64,000 nt of DNA from Saprospiraceae bacterium (GTDB lineage: Bacteria > Bacteroidota > Bacteroidia > Chitinophagales > Saprospiraceae): contig JARGNR010000004.1 in assembly GCA_029212405.1 (NCBI GenBank), positions 65,396-129,395 on the forward strand, given 5' to 3'. The number at the start of each line of letters is the position of its first letter. Position 1 is the stretch's first letter. Position numbers and translations under genes: made by a program. Below the pieces are notes generated by a model that was given only the letters and a program-made list of their open reading frames with translations, ran no database searches and was not told where the DNA came from. Positions 1 to 9,185 of this stretch are shown in pieces.

Positions 1-1
1 T

Positions 2-1093
2 GGTTATATCATAAGAAATCTACCTGGCAGCTTTACATCCGAATATATTCCTTTAAGTATTTCTAGCATTATGGCAAATCCAGCGTCTGCCGAAAATATC
101 AATTTGAGACCGGGAGATGTACTTCAAGTTTATGATAAAGGACAATATTTAGATGAGACTTTCATAAGTGTTCAAGGATCAGTTCGAGAACCTAATAGAT
201 TTAAATACGATGAAAGCCTGACCTTGAAGGACGTATTATTATTAAGTAAAGGATTGACAATAGATGCGGCCAATAATAAAATCGACATTTATCGGTTAGA
301 GTTTAAAAATAATAACAAAACTAGAACATTGGTTACTAATGTTTCTGTAGACGAAAACTACAATACCCTATCTGGGGGAACAGTAGCCTTACAACCATTT
401 GATCAAATCATAGTCCGAAAAGCTCCTGAATTTGAAAAACAAAGAGAAGTTTTTGTGACAGGAGAAGTCAAATATCCAGGTAAATATTATTTAATGAATG
501 ATAATTATACCATTGTAGATTTGATTAAAGATGCAGGAGGACTTACCGGCGAAGCATTTCCTGGAGGAATGAATTTGAAAAGGAGTGAAAATGATGTAGG
601 GTATATTATTGTGGATTTGGATGAAGCGATGAATAATCCAGGTTCTACTAAAAATATAATCTTACAATTAGGGGATTCTCTTTATATTCCTAAGATGAAT
701 AATCTGGTTAGTATAGAAGGGGCAGTCAATAAAGCTGAAGCGTTTAACGGGGATATATCATCAGCGAATAAAATTAATTTCGTTTACGATGAAACTAAAG
801 GAGCTAAGTATTATATCGAGAAATCTGGAGGATTTAGGTCCAATGCGGATAAATCATCTGTCTCGGTAAAATACCCCAATGGTGAAATGCATAAAACAAA
901 AAAATTCCTATTTTTTAAGAGATATCCAAAAGTAGTTCCAGGATCGACGATAACAGTAGGATTTGAAAAAGTCGAAGTGAAAGATCCAAATAACCAAGAT
1001 GAAGATATCGATTGGGGTCGAATACTATCAAATTCGATTGCTCAAGCAACTGCAATTCTATCATTAATTTTATTGATTCAAAATGTAGATTAA
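2..1093 (+). CDS. Polysaccharide export protein with SLBB domains (5' end outside window)
   Basis: The reading frame is open from base 2, so the ATG at 71 in the ORF track is internal and the gene begins upstream of the window. The visible 363 codons hold repeated SLBB-type units, each starting with a PGD or GD turn and a strand such as VFVTGEVKYPGKY, followed by a helix with the pattern DLIKDAGGLT. The protein ends in a hydrophobic segment (ATAILSLILLI) that could anchor it. SLBB proteins of this kind form the periplasmic or outer-membrane channel that exports capsule or exopolysaccharide (Wza-like). It heads a polysaccharide operon, which supports that role. The missing N-terminus would be expected to carry a signal peptide and the Poly_export domain. 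Confidence 0.85.
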   Translation, partial: GYIIRNLPGSFTSEYIPLSISSIMANPASAENINLRPGDVLQVYDKGQYLDETFISVQGSVREPNRFKYDESLTLKDVLLLSKGLTIDAANNKIDIYRLEFKNNNKTRTLVTNVSVDENYNTLSGGTVALQPFDQIIVRKAPEFEKQREVFVTGEVKYPGKYYLMNDNYTIVDLIKDAGGLTGEAFPGGMNLKRSENDVGYIIVDLDEAMNNPGSTKNIILQLGDSLYIPKMNNLVSIEGAVNKAEAFNGDISSANKINFVYDETKGAKYYIEKSGGFRSNADKSSVSVKYPNGEMHKTKKFLFFKRYPKVVPGSTITVGFEKVEVKDPNNQDEDIDWGRILSNSIAQATAILSLILLIQNVD

Positions 1094-1133
1094 ACACATT
1101 TATGTGTAGAGTACGATTGAAAATAAATATGTA

Positions 1134-2177
1134 TTGAAAGTAGTTGCAATAATAGGCGCAAGGCCACAATTTATCAAACATTACCCTTTTGAGAGGGAGG
1201 CGATAAAGTCATTGGACTTAGTGACCATTCATACAGGCCAGCATTATGATGAAAATATGAGTAAGGTCTTTTTTGACCAACTTGGAATGCAAAAACCTGA
1301 TTATTTGTTATCTCTTGGAGGAGGAAGTCATGGGATGCAGACGGGCAAGATGATGATAGAGATTGAACAGATTGTTCAAAAGGAAAAACCTGATGCAGTA
1401 GTTGTGTATGGAGACACAAACTCTACTCTTGCTGGTGCATTAGTTGCAGGAAAACTGCACATTCCTATAGTTCATATTGAAGCAGGTTTGAGATCTCACA
1501 ATAAAGAAATGCCCGAGGAAATAAATAGAGTATTGACCGATCATATTTCAGATTTGTTATTGGTTCCCAGCCAAAAATCTGTGGATAATTTGAATCAAGA
1601 AGGCATCACCAAAGGAGTCCATGTAGTGGGGGATATAATGAAGGATTTGATTGTAGAATTTCAGCAAAAGGGCATAGCTGAGAACAAGTCTTTGGATGAA
1701 GGCTACTTTTATGTGACCCTTCATCGTCCTTACAATGTGGATTCAAAAGAAAGGCTTAAAGAGATTTTGACTGCGTTGGCTGGTTTGAAGGAGAATTCCA
1801 TTTTTACAGCTCATCCGAGAACAAGAAAGAGAATTGAAGATTTTGGTTTGTCTGATTTAATTAAAGGGTCAAAAATAAAGGTAATTGATCCTCAGCCTTA
1901 TTTCGAAAATTTATCTTATTTATTCCATTCAAATGGCTTAATAACAGACAGTGGGGGAATGCAAAAGGAGGCCTATTGGATGGAAAAACCCTGTTGTACG
2001 ATCAGAAGTGAAACAGAGTGGGTAGAAACACAAGATCATTCTGCAAATGTATTGATATTCAAAAACTTAGACTATCTAAAGCAATTTCCTTCAGAAGAAA
2101 TCATTTATGATAAGAACTTGTATGGAGATGGATTTGCAGCAAAAAGAATAGTGAATTTATTAAAATCATTGGGTTGA
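1134..2177 (+). CDS. wecB: UDP-N-acetylglucosamine 2-epimerase, non-hydrolysing
   Basis: This 347-residue protein has the length and motifs of the non-hydrolysing UDP-GlcNAc 2-epimerase, which interconverts UDP-GlcNAc and UDP-ManNAc in the cytoplasm. Visible signatures are GARPQFIK at the N-terminus, GQHYD, VYGDTNST, HIEAGLRS followed by PEEINR, and TDSGGMQKEAY near residue 270. The start is TTG at 1134; the nearby ATG at 1129 runs into a stop after two codons, so TTG is the best choice. No UDP-ManNAc dehydrogenase (WecC) lies nearby, so ManNAc itself or a later derivative is probably the sugar used in this locus. The next gene begins directly after the stop codon. Confidence 0.93.
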   Translation: MKVVAIIGARPQFIKHYPFEREAIKSLDLVTIHTGQHYDENMSKVFFDQLGMQKPDYLLSLGGGSHGMQTGKMMIEIEQIVQKEKPDAVVVYGDTNSTLAGALVAGKLHIPIVHIEAGLRSHNKEMPEEINRVLTDHISDLLLVPSQKSVDNLNQEGITKGVHVVGDIMKDLIVEFQQKGIAENKSLDEGYFYVTLHRPYNVDSKERLKEILTALAGLKENSIFTAHPRTRKRIEDFGLSDLIKGSKIKVIDPQPYFENLSYLFHSNGLITDSGGMQKEAYWMEKPCCTIRSETEWVETQDHSANVLIFKNLDYLKQFPSEEIIYDKNLYGDGFAAKRIVNLLKSLG

Positions 2178-2714
2178 ATGATTTTTCATTTTAAGTATCC
2201 AAGAAAGGCACTTCGTAAATTATTATTCTTATTGAATAAACCTATTTTGGCTCGAGTGCCACCTTCCATATTGTTTACAAATTGGATTTTTCAACGATTA
2301 TTAGGTATCAATCGAAGTGTGCCTATTTCTGTACATTATACATCTAGGATCAAAGGGTATAAGAATATGCAATTGGGTGATTCTGTAAAATACAGTTTTG
2401 CAGTGTCTGCATCTGCTAACATCGTAGTATCTGACGGCACTAAATTAGAGGTGGGAGAGAATACAATTTTTGCTCAAAATGTATGTATAAGAACTAGTAA
2501 TCATGATTTAATTGATAGAACAAAATACCATAAAAAATCAGTGAAAATTGGCAGGAATGTTTGGTTGGCTCATGGTGTTGTGGTCTTACCAGGTGTATCA
2601 ATTGGAGACAATTCTACGATTGGTGCAAATAGTGTAGTAAGTCGAGATATTCCACCAAATGTAGTAGCGGTCGGAATTCCAGCAAAACCGATCAAAACGA
2701 TTACAGTTAAATAA
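2178..2714 (+). CDS. Hexapeptide-repeat acyltransferase (WcaF/LacA-like)
   Basis: The 178-residue protein carries left-handed beta-helix hexapeptide repeats in its C-terminal two thirds, for example IGRNVWLAHGVVVLPGVSIGDNSTIGANSVV, ending in the typical VAVGIPAKPIK tail. The conserved SNHD segment near residue 110 matches the catalytic His region of maltose/galactoside-type O-acetyltransferases. It most likely O-acetylates a sugar of the polysaccharide built by this locus, using acetyl-CoA. ATG at 2178 directly follows the wecB stop, indicating translational coupling. The sugar acceptor cannot be read from sequence. Confidence 0.85.
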   Translation: MIFHFKYPRKALRKLLFLLNKPILARVPPSILFTNWIFQRLLGINRSVPISVHYTSRIKGYKNMQLGDSVKYSFAVSASANIVVSDGTKLEVGENTIFAQNVCIRTSNHDLIDRTKYHKKSVKIGRNVWLAHGVVVLPGVSIGDNSTIGANSVVSRDIPPNVVAVGIPAKPIKTITVK

Positions 2715-2725
2715 ATAGTAATGTT

Positions 2726-3790
2726 ATGAAAAGAGAAATCTCATTAAGAGACTTTATACTATTGATGAAAGAGTATTTTTTCTATCTCTTGAAAAAATGG
2801 TGGCTTATCGGACTGATTAGTGGGCCAATAACACTTTATTTTGCATACAATGCCTATGTTGCTCCAGGAATGTATTCGGCAAACACTAAATTTATTATTG
2901 AAGAAGGGAATGGGAATGTAAATGTAATTGGCGGAATATTGGGAGGTTTTGGTATAGGAAAAGGAGGTGGAGTGAGCAACCATGTGAAAGTATCAGAAGT
3001 AGCTTTATCGAATCTTATGGCGGAGAAGATACTGATGTCTGAGAGTCAATGTGGAAAAAAAATATTGGCCAATGAAATTATTGAGTTTTATGAATTAGAC
3101 AAAAAATGGGCTGAAAGTGATGAGAAATATGCAAATGTACGGTTTGCGAATTCAAATTCTGCGGATTATACAGAATTGGAGAGAAAAGTATTTAGGAAAA
3201 TCACAAAGGTCTTAATTGGGACGGACATAGATAGGACTGAAGCTTTAATGAAGTTTACGCGAAACGATAAATCAGGTGTTTTCAAGATAAAAGTCAGTAC
3301 TGAAAAAGAGTGTATTACGCAGAGTATAATTGATTCCGCCTATGACAATTTAAAACAAATATTTGAAGAAGAAATTCTTGAAGTAAAAGTAAAAATGGTA
3401 GAGATATTGACCAATAAAAGAGACTCTTTGCTAACACTCATTGATCAAAAAAGCCTTAACTATGCTCGGTTTAGGGATAGAAATCGAGGTTCGATTTATG
3501 ATGAAGCGGATTATGCAGGTAAAAAACTACTTTTAGAGATTCAGGGACTTACGACGGCTTATGTAGAATCAATAAAAAACTTGGAATTGGCAGATGTTAA
3601 TTATCGAAATTCAAAGCCATTTTTTATGATTTTGGATAAGACCTTCCCACCATTGGGTAGATATCGTCCCAATTTAATTACAAAAACAATATTAGGAGCG
3701 ATTACTGGGCTTTTTTTAGCCATCATTGTTTTGGTGGGGTACAAATTGCTTGGTGACATTATGAATGAGGATACCCAGGTAGATGTCTAG
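2726..3790 (+). CDS. Wzz/chain-length determinant-type inner-membrane protein
   Basis: The 354-residue protein has the two-helix layout of Wzz polysaccharide co-polymerases: a transmembrane segment near residues 25-47 (WWLIGLISGPITLYFAY), a long periplasmic part with coiled-coil character, and a second segment near residues 318-342. A proline-containing stretch (PPLGRYRPN) precedes the second helix, as is usual in this family. There is no cytoplasmic tyrosine-kinase domain, so it is a short Wzz rather than a Wzc. It would set the chain length made by the Wzy polymerase and may contact the SLBB exporter. It overlaps the flippase gene by 8 bases. Confidence 0.82.
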   Translation: MKREISLRDFILLMKEYFFYLLKKWWLIGLISGPITLYFAYNAYVAPGMYSANTKFIIEEGNGNVNVIGGILGGFGIGKGGGVSNHVKVSEVALSNLMAEKILMSESQCGKKILANEIIEFYELDKKWAESDEKYANVRFANSNSADYTELERKVFRKITKVLIGTDIDRTEALMKFTRNDKSGVFKIKVSTEKECITQSIIDSAYDNLKQIFEEEILEVKVKMVEILTNKRDSLLTLIDQKSLNYARFRDRNRGSIYDEADYAGKKLLLEIQGLTTAYVESIKNLELADVNYRNSKPFFMILDKTFPPLGRYRPNLITKTILGAITGLFLAIIVLVGYKLLGDIMNEDTQVDV

Positions 3791-5267
3791 ATCAGTAAAA
3801 GTCTTGGCATTGGTTTTTGGCAACAGTGTCAATATTTTACTTGGATTTCTGCTTGTTCCTTACCTTTCCAGAGCTTTATCCCTAACGGATTATGGTTCGT
3901 ATGGACAAACTCTTATGGTAGTTGGTTTTTTAGTCACAATGCTAGGGTTTGGACTGGACAAAGTATTGTATGCGGACTTAGCAGATGAAAAGATTTCTAG
4001 CGGAAATGCGATAAAGTCCAACGCGATGATTTCCTTTTGTTTTGGTTTGTTTGGAACATTTCTAGTTTTACTTTCTGCCGAATTTATTGCTAACTATCTG
4101 GATAATGCTTTATTAACTAACCTCATTTTGGTTTATGGGTTTAGTATTCCATTTCAATTGCTTTTTAAATCGTTTACAGCTACTCTGATTTATCATGGCT
4201 TGGTGAAGGAAACTGTACGGATCAATATAATTACAAATATGATGAGGCTGGCTTTCATTTTTATTTTTGTCCAGGTTTATTATTCCATGTTTGCAATTTT
4301 TTCAGCATTGGTTTTGATACCATTTATCCAAACAATTTGGGGCTACTTTACAATCCCATCTAATCTAAAAAAGGAAGGGCGCATATCCAAAAGCTTAATG
4401 TTTGATCAAGTAGCCATAGGTATTCCTTTAGGATTAACAGTTATTATTGGTACCATCTTCAAGGTTACAGATGGGTTCATGGTGAGTAAATTATTAGGGG
4501 TTGATAGCTATGCTCTTTTTAGAAACGGGGCCATCCAAATTCCAATTATTGCAAGTTTATACGCTTCTGTTAATACCATAATATTACCAGATGTCAGTAA
4601 AATGTTTGGGAAAGGAAAAAAGCAAGAAATTGCAGCTTTAAAAACTAAAGCATTGATCAATACTGCTGCGATTATTTATCCTGTTATTTTGTTTTTTATA
4701 CTCTTTTCAGAAGAATTGATTCCGTTATACTTATCAGAGAAATATGCCTCTTCCTATCTCGTTTTCTCAATTTTTAATTGTGTTTTATTTTTGCGTGTAA
4801 CTGCGTATACAGACATTTATATTGCATCAAAAAATAATAGACTGCTTCCCAAAAAATTCCTAGTTTCTTCTATTTTAAATTTAGTTTTCAACTATCTATT
4901 CATTCAACAATGGGGAATGGAGGGAGCAGCATTGGCTACGTTTATTTCATATTTGATATTGGTGAGTTTACTTTTAAACGATGGGGTAAAAATACTGGAT
5001 ACTACGATCTATGAGCTAGTTCCTTTTAAACGATTAGGCATATTGATATTTGGATCACTTTCATTGGTGCTCTGTGGTAAATTTCTCTTTTATACTTTTG
5101 ATAATCTGTGGATGATTCCGCCAATTGGGTTGGTTTATTTTCTATTGATTTATTATTTGATATTAAAGCACGATTATCTTGAGAAATCGATCGTAAGGAA
5201 TTTGCTTTCCAAATCCAAGGTGACAAGACCCTTTTTAACAATTTTCAATAGAATTTACGCCACTTGA
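3783..5267 (+). CDS. Lipid-linked oligosaccharide flippase (Wzx-type, MOP superfamily)
   Basis: This is a 494-residue polytopic membrane protein with about a dozen or more hydrophobic segments and the N-terminal pattern of polysaccharide_synt/RfbX proteins: VFGNSVNILLGFLLVPYLSRALSL, followed by DYGSYGQ. Such proteins flip undecaprenyl-linked repeat units across the inner membrane. Its place between the Wzz-like gene and glycosyltransferases, and the presence of a Wzy-like protein further on, fit a Wzx/Wzy-dependent pathway. ATG at 3783 overlaps the previous gene by 8 bases. The stop overlaps the next ATG (TGATG). Confidence 0.88.
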   Translation: MSRSVKVLALVFGNSVNILLGFLLVPYLSRALSLTDYGSYGQTLMVVGFLVTMLGFGLDKVLYADLADEKISSGNAIKSNAMISFCFGLFGTFLVLLSAEFIANYLDNALLTNLILVYGFSIPFQLLFKSFTATLIYHGLVKETVRINIITNMMRLAFIFIFVQVYYSMFAIFSALVLIPFIQTIWGYFTIPSNLKKEGRISKSLMFDQVAIGIPLGLTVIIGTIFKVTDGFMVSKLLGVDSYALFRNGAIQIPIIASLYASVNTIILPDVSKMFGKGKKQEIAALKTKALINTAAIIYPVILFFILFSEELIPLYLSEKYASSYLVFSIFNCVLFLRVTAYTDIYIASKNNRLLPKKFLVSSILNLVFNYLFIQQWGMEGAALATFISYLILVSLLLNDGVKILDTTIYELVPFKRLGILIFGSLSLVLCGKFLFYTFDNLWMIPPIGLVYFLLIYYLILKHDYLEKSIVRNLLSKSKVTRPFLTIFNRIYAT

Positions 5268-6526
5268 TGCGACGCTGCATTATTTTAACTTTAAAATTTC
5301 CACCACAACAAGATACGGCTGCACAGCGGCCTGAAGCATGGGCAAGGTATCTATATGATGAAGGAATATGGCCCATTATTATTACAAAAAACTATGGTAG
5401 TAATATCAAAGCTGATGTGGAACATGAAATCACTGATCGTTATGAAGTATATAGATTGAATATACATACTACTCTTTTTTATCAATATAAAGGCCAAACA
5501 GAAGGCATAGGAAAGTTAAAAAGGAAATTGGCTGTTTTTGCTTCACCTTGGTTTAACACCAGCTTCTTATTCGGGCCGTTCAAGAAAATGAAGGCGTTTG
5601 TAGATGAGTATTTGCATTCCAAATCAAATGTTGATTTAATTATCGCTACGGGAAAGCCATTTGGACTTTTTAAGGTTGCGCACAGATTATCAAGGAAACA
5701 TGGAATGCCATGGATGGCGGATTATAGAGATGATTGGACAACGACAGAACTGCCTACTTCACCCCTAGTGAAATACTTAAATAAGTACCGAGACCATAAA
5801 TTAGAAAAAAAATGGTTGAATTCAGCAGCAGCTTTCACTACAGTGAGCAGATATTATAGAGATAAGATATCTAGAGTGAACCTGAATAGAACTCCAGGTT
5901 TTGTAATAGAAAACGGATTTTTCGAGGAGCAGTTTTTAGATACAGTGCCGTTGAATTCAATTCTTAGCTTTGTTTATGTGGGGTCGCTTTACGCAACCCA
6001 AGATGTTGATTCAGTTGTGTTGGCTCTTTTGGAGGCTTCTATGCATGTTAAGAATAAAGGACCAGTAAATGTGGTTTTCATAGGAACTAAAATTTCAGAA
6101 GAAAGGAAAAATGAATGGTTGAAGAATTATCCCGAATCGAACGTAGAAATTTCTATTTTGCCCAGGATGCCAAAATCTCAAGCCTTGCAAATTCAAAGAG
6201 CTTGTCATTATGCGATGATTATACCACATGCTGGATTAAAAGGTATTCCTTCAAGTAAATTATATGAGTTTATCGGTGCCAAGATGAGAACCATTGTATT
6301 TCCTAACGATCATGATGTTATCCATGAAACATTAAGCGGTACTGGATTAGGAGTATTTGCAGATAATTTAAATGAATTGAGAGATCAATTTATTGAGATT
6401 ATTTCGTCATATGCACACAAAAATCCAATACATCATATTGATAAGTCTTCGATTGCCAGTTACTCTCGAAGAAGTACAACGAAAAAGCTGGCAGAAATAA
6501 TTAAAAAACTTACCACATCAACGTAG
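5267..6526 (+). CDS. Glycosyltransferase, GT4-like (GT-B fold)
   Basis: The protein of about 419 residues starts with a FPPQQDTAAQRPEAW segment typical of one GT4-like group and has a GT-B two-domain layout: an N-terminal acceptor domain, a central FVYVGSLYATQDVD strand-turn, and a C-terminal nucleotide-sugar part with GIPSSKLYEFIGA. It would add one sugar to the repeat unit at the cytoplasmic face of the membrane. I prefer ATG 5267, which overlaps the flippase stop, over the TTG one codon earlier used in the ORF track. It resembles the protein at 18101-19390 in its N-terminus. The donor and linkage are unknown. Confidence 0.82.
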   Translation: MRRCIILTLKFPPQQDTAAQRPEAWARYLYDEGIWPIIITKNYGSNIKADVEHEITDRYEVYRLNIHTTLFYQYKGQTEGIGKLKRKLAVFASPWFNTSFLFGPFKKMKAFVDEYLHSKSNVDLIIATGKPFGLFKVAHRLSRKHGMPWMADYRDDWTTTELPTSPLVKYLNKYRDHKLEKKWLNSAAAFTTVSRYYRDKISRVNLNRTPGFVIENGFFEEQFLDTVPLNSILSFVYVGSLYATQDVDSVVLALLEASMHVKNKGPVNVVFIGTKISEERKNEWLKNYPESNVEISILPRMPKSQALQIQRACHYAMIIPHAGLKGIPSSKLYEFIGAKMRTIVFPNDHDVIHETLSGTGLGVFADNLNELRDQFIEIISSYAHKNPIHHIDKSSIASYSRRSTTKKLAEIIKKLTTST

Positions 6527-6549
6527 CTGCAAAGAAAATAACGGCTTTA

Positions 6550-7779
6550 TTGGACGAGAAATTTTTCTTGATCATCGATAAGATCATTTTGGCATTTACT
6601 GTTTATTGGTTTTATATGGAAGTCTGGGGCCATGATTATGCCAATTATGGTGGGATAGCACCAATAAAGGGTGTTTATTTTGTGTTTGCATATGGTTTAT
6701 TTCGAATCGCAATTGACAACTCTATTTTTATAAAATTGACCAGAAAAGGATTCTTTTGGTGGTTGTTTTTCTATTTTATCATTGTTTGTTTATTCTATGC
6801 ATTGGTGCGCATTGGTATGATGGACAGATATAGTTATTATGTCCAAGATGTATTTGATAAAAGCATCACATCTTTAGGCCTTGCTTTAAGTCTAATGGCC
6901 TTGCTTTCTGATAAATCCAATTTCAAATTTACTCTTAAGGTTATGATTATTGCTGTATGTGCGGGCTGTGTGGTGAATTTTTTAGATTTATTTGATTTTA
7001 GCGATAAGTGGGGTGGTTATGAGGTTCGTTCGTCAGGATTTTATATGAACCCAAATAGTTCCGGTCGAGCCTTATCATTGGGGTTTATTGCTACTATGTT
7101 TTTTATAGATCGAAAATATTTATTTCCCTATTATATCATTTATTTTATTGGAACATTTTTAACGCTTTCTAGAGGAAGTATTCCAATTCTTTTTTTGGTA
7201 GGGTTTTATCTGATTTATATTGGAGCTATTAATATTAAGGGTATTTTAATTGCAATGGTTGTAGCCTTGATACTTGGAAGTATTGGGTGGACAATTATTA
7301 AAAATAATGAGAATACAGCCAGAGTAGTAGAAATGATTGAGAAGAATGAAAGCATTCAAAATAGGATAGCTACTTTTTTAAATCCTTCTGAAACAGAGTT
7401 TGATGAAGGAGTTCGAGGTAAGGTGGCCAGAGAGCACTTTGAGTTTTATTTACAGAGTCCATTTCTTGGAAATGGTCTATCTAGTTCAAGATATGCTCAA
7501 AAGAATTTTACCACGACCAATCATTCAAGCCATGTAATGTATATACATTTATTAAATGAATTTGGACTATTAGGACTGATTATATTTTTTGGACTCCCAT
7601 TTTCACTGTTTGTGTATAACTCTAAGATTCACATTATGCCTGAATTAATACTATTTACAGTCTTATATCTTGTTGCTGGACTTGCAACCCATACCTTATA
7701 TGATTTAAGAAATCTAATTTTTAGTTATGCATTGTATGCCAATATTAGCGAATATAATTTTAAAGAAATCGTCTCATGA
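6550..7779 (+). CDS. O-antigen polymerase/ligase-type membrane protein (Wzy/WaaL-like)
   Basis: The 409-residue protein is almost entirely membrane-spanning, with roughly ten hydrophobic segments and one longer loop between about residues 250 and 330 that contains LSRGSIPILF upstream and the SPFLGNGLSSSR motif inside. The G-x-G-L-x-x-S pattern after a conserved Phe/Leu and a His-rich NHSSHVMYIHLLNEFG segment are hallmarks of Wzy_C/O-antigen ligase family proteins. It probably polymerises the repeat unit in the periplasm. The start is TTG at 6550; the first in-frame ATG at 6616 would cut the first hydrophobic segment. It overlaps the following gene by 4 bases (ATGA). Confidence 0.82.
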   Translation: MDEKFFLIIDKIILAFTVYWFYMEVWGHDYANYGGIAPIKGVYFVFAYGLFRIAIDNSIFIKLTRKGFFWWLFFYFIIVCLFYALVRIGMMDRYSYYVQDVFDKSITSLGLALSLMALLSDKSNFKFTLKVMIIAVCAGCVVNFLDLFDFSDKWGGYEVRSSGFYMNPNSSGRALSLGFIATMFFIDRKYLFPYYIIYFIGTFLTLSRGSIPILFLVGFYLIYIGAINIKGILIAMVVALILGSIGWTIIKNNENTARVVEMIEKNESIQNRIATFLNPSETEFDEGVRGKVAREHFEFYLQSPFLGNGLSSSRYAQKNFTTTNHSSHVMYIHLLNEFGLLGLIIFFGLPFSLFVYNSKIHIMPELILFTVLYLVAGLATHTLYDLRNLIFSYALYANISEYNFKEIVS

Positions 7780-9185
7780 TTCGATTTAAATTTCTAATAT
7801 TTTTAAGTGTTTTGATTGTTCTTGTTACTACTTCCTGTAAAACTTCAATGAAAAACATATCGATTGATAAGAATAACTTTTATCCTTCTTTACAAAGAGC
7901 ATTTTCAACTGCACAATCAGGAGATACCATTGTATTGCCGAGAGGTATATACACCATAAGACAAGGCCTTCTTGTTTCTGATAAAAATGATTTAACTATA
8001 TTAGGAAATGGGTGTACAATAAAAATGGCTGATAAAGTAGGATTAGAGAATAAGAATGCACTACTGAAAATAAAAAACTGTACTAACTTATCCATTTTTG
8101 ATTTAACATTAGACGGAAATAGAGAAAACAGACCAAAGGCAGAAGTGTTCTGCCATGCATTGATTTTATTGAATATTAAAGGGGCTAAACTAAAAGATAT
8201 TTCAGTAAAGAATAGTGTAGTTGATGGTGTATATATCTCCACGTATAACCCAGAAAATGAAAATCAAATTTCACGAGATATTGAATTGACAAACGTGAAT
8301 GTAACCAATTCATATAGAAATGCAATGAGTATAATATATGGGTATAATATACTTGTAAGTGGAGGTAGTTATTCGGATAGCAATGGCATAGCTCCAGAAG
8401 CAGGAATCGATGTAGAGGCTAATAAAACATTTGATCACCCTAGCAGTAAAAATATTGTTATTGAAGGGGTGGAATTGTCCAATAATAATGGATGGGGAAT
8501 TTTGGTTTCAAGTAAAGGAAGACCTCACCATATACAGTTGTACAATAATATCGTTGATGATTGTGGCGGAGGTATAAAACATACTACCATTGAGTCAGTA
8601 ATTAAAGGAAATCACATTTCGTATTGTAATAGAGGGATGGACGTCTTTAGATATCATGGACGACCAATAGATAATAACCAGATTATAAATAATAACATTT
8701 CGAATTGTGGTACAGGACTAAAATACATAGGTTTTGGAGGACTTATCGAAGGAAATACGATTACAGATTGTAAGGAGTATGGGATAGAATTGAGAGGGAA
8801 TAGTGAGATGGAGACGAAGGTAAGTGCCATTGAAAACACAGTAAAAAATATCGAAGGAAAGGGAATATATTCTAGACATTGTAGCTATGCGACTATTAGT
8901 GATAATAAAATTATAACTACCTCAGAAGAAGGAATGATTTTAATGAACGGAGAGCAAATTGTTAAGAATAATATCCTAAAAGAAAATTTGATATCTATTT
9001 ATTCAGTAGGTTCAAATAGCATTATTGAAGGGAACACTATTAGCGATTATGGCAAAGTTGCAATTAGAATGAAAGATAGTGGACGGGGATTAGCAAGAGG
9101 AAAAATAAGCAAGAATAAGATTGCTGAAATTGAGTCCAAATCAAAATTGGATGTTCGGAGTAAAAATGTAATTATTGATAAGTAA
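7776..9185 (+). CDS. Right-handed parallel beta-helix lipoprotein
   Basis: The 469-residue protein begins with a lipoprotein signal ending LVTTSC with Cys21 as the lipidation site. From about residue 30 it consists of repeated short strands rich in N, I, G and turns such as IEGNTITDCKEYGIELRGN, the pattern of PbH1 repeats in pectate-lyase-like folds. Proteins with this fold bind, cleave or epimerise acidic polysaccharides. Sitting between the polymerase gene (4-base overlap) and a glycosyltransferase, it is likely an envelope-anchored editing or trimming enzyme for the exopolysaccharide. I see no motif that fixes lyase versus epimerase activity. Confidence 0.8.
   Translation: MIRFKFLIFLSVLIVLVTTSCKTSMKNISIDKNNFYPSLQRAFSTAQSGDTIVLPRGIYTIRQGLLVSDKNDLTILGNGCTIKMADKVGLENKNALLKIKNCTNLSIFDLTLDGNRENRPKAEVFCHALILLNIKGAKLKDISVKNSVVDGVYISTYNPENENQISRDIELTNVNVTNSYRNAMSIIYGYNILVSGGSYSDSNGIAPEAGIDVEANKTFDHPSSKNIVIEGVELSNNNGWGILVSSKGRPHHIQLYNNIVDDCGGGIKHTTIESVIKGNHISYCNRGMDVFRYHGRPIDNNQIINNNISNCGTGLKYIGFGGLIEGNTITDCKEYGIELRGNSEMETKVSAIENTVKNIEGKGIYSRHCSYATISDNKIITTSEEGMILMNGEQIVKNNILKENLISIYSVGSNSIIEGNTISDYGKVAIRMKDSGRGLARGKISKNKIAEIESKSKLDVRSKNVIIDK

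Noticed and set aside
915-1181. Minus-strand ORF across the SLBB/wecB boundary
   Set aside because: It overlaps two supported genes and has no domain signal.
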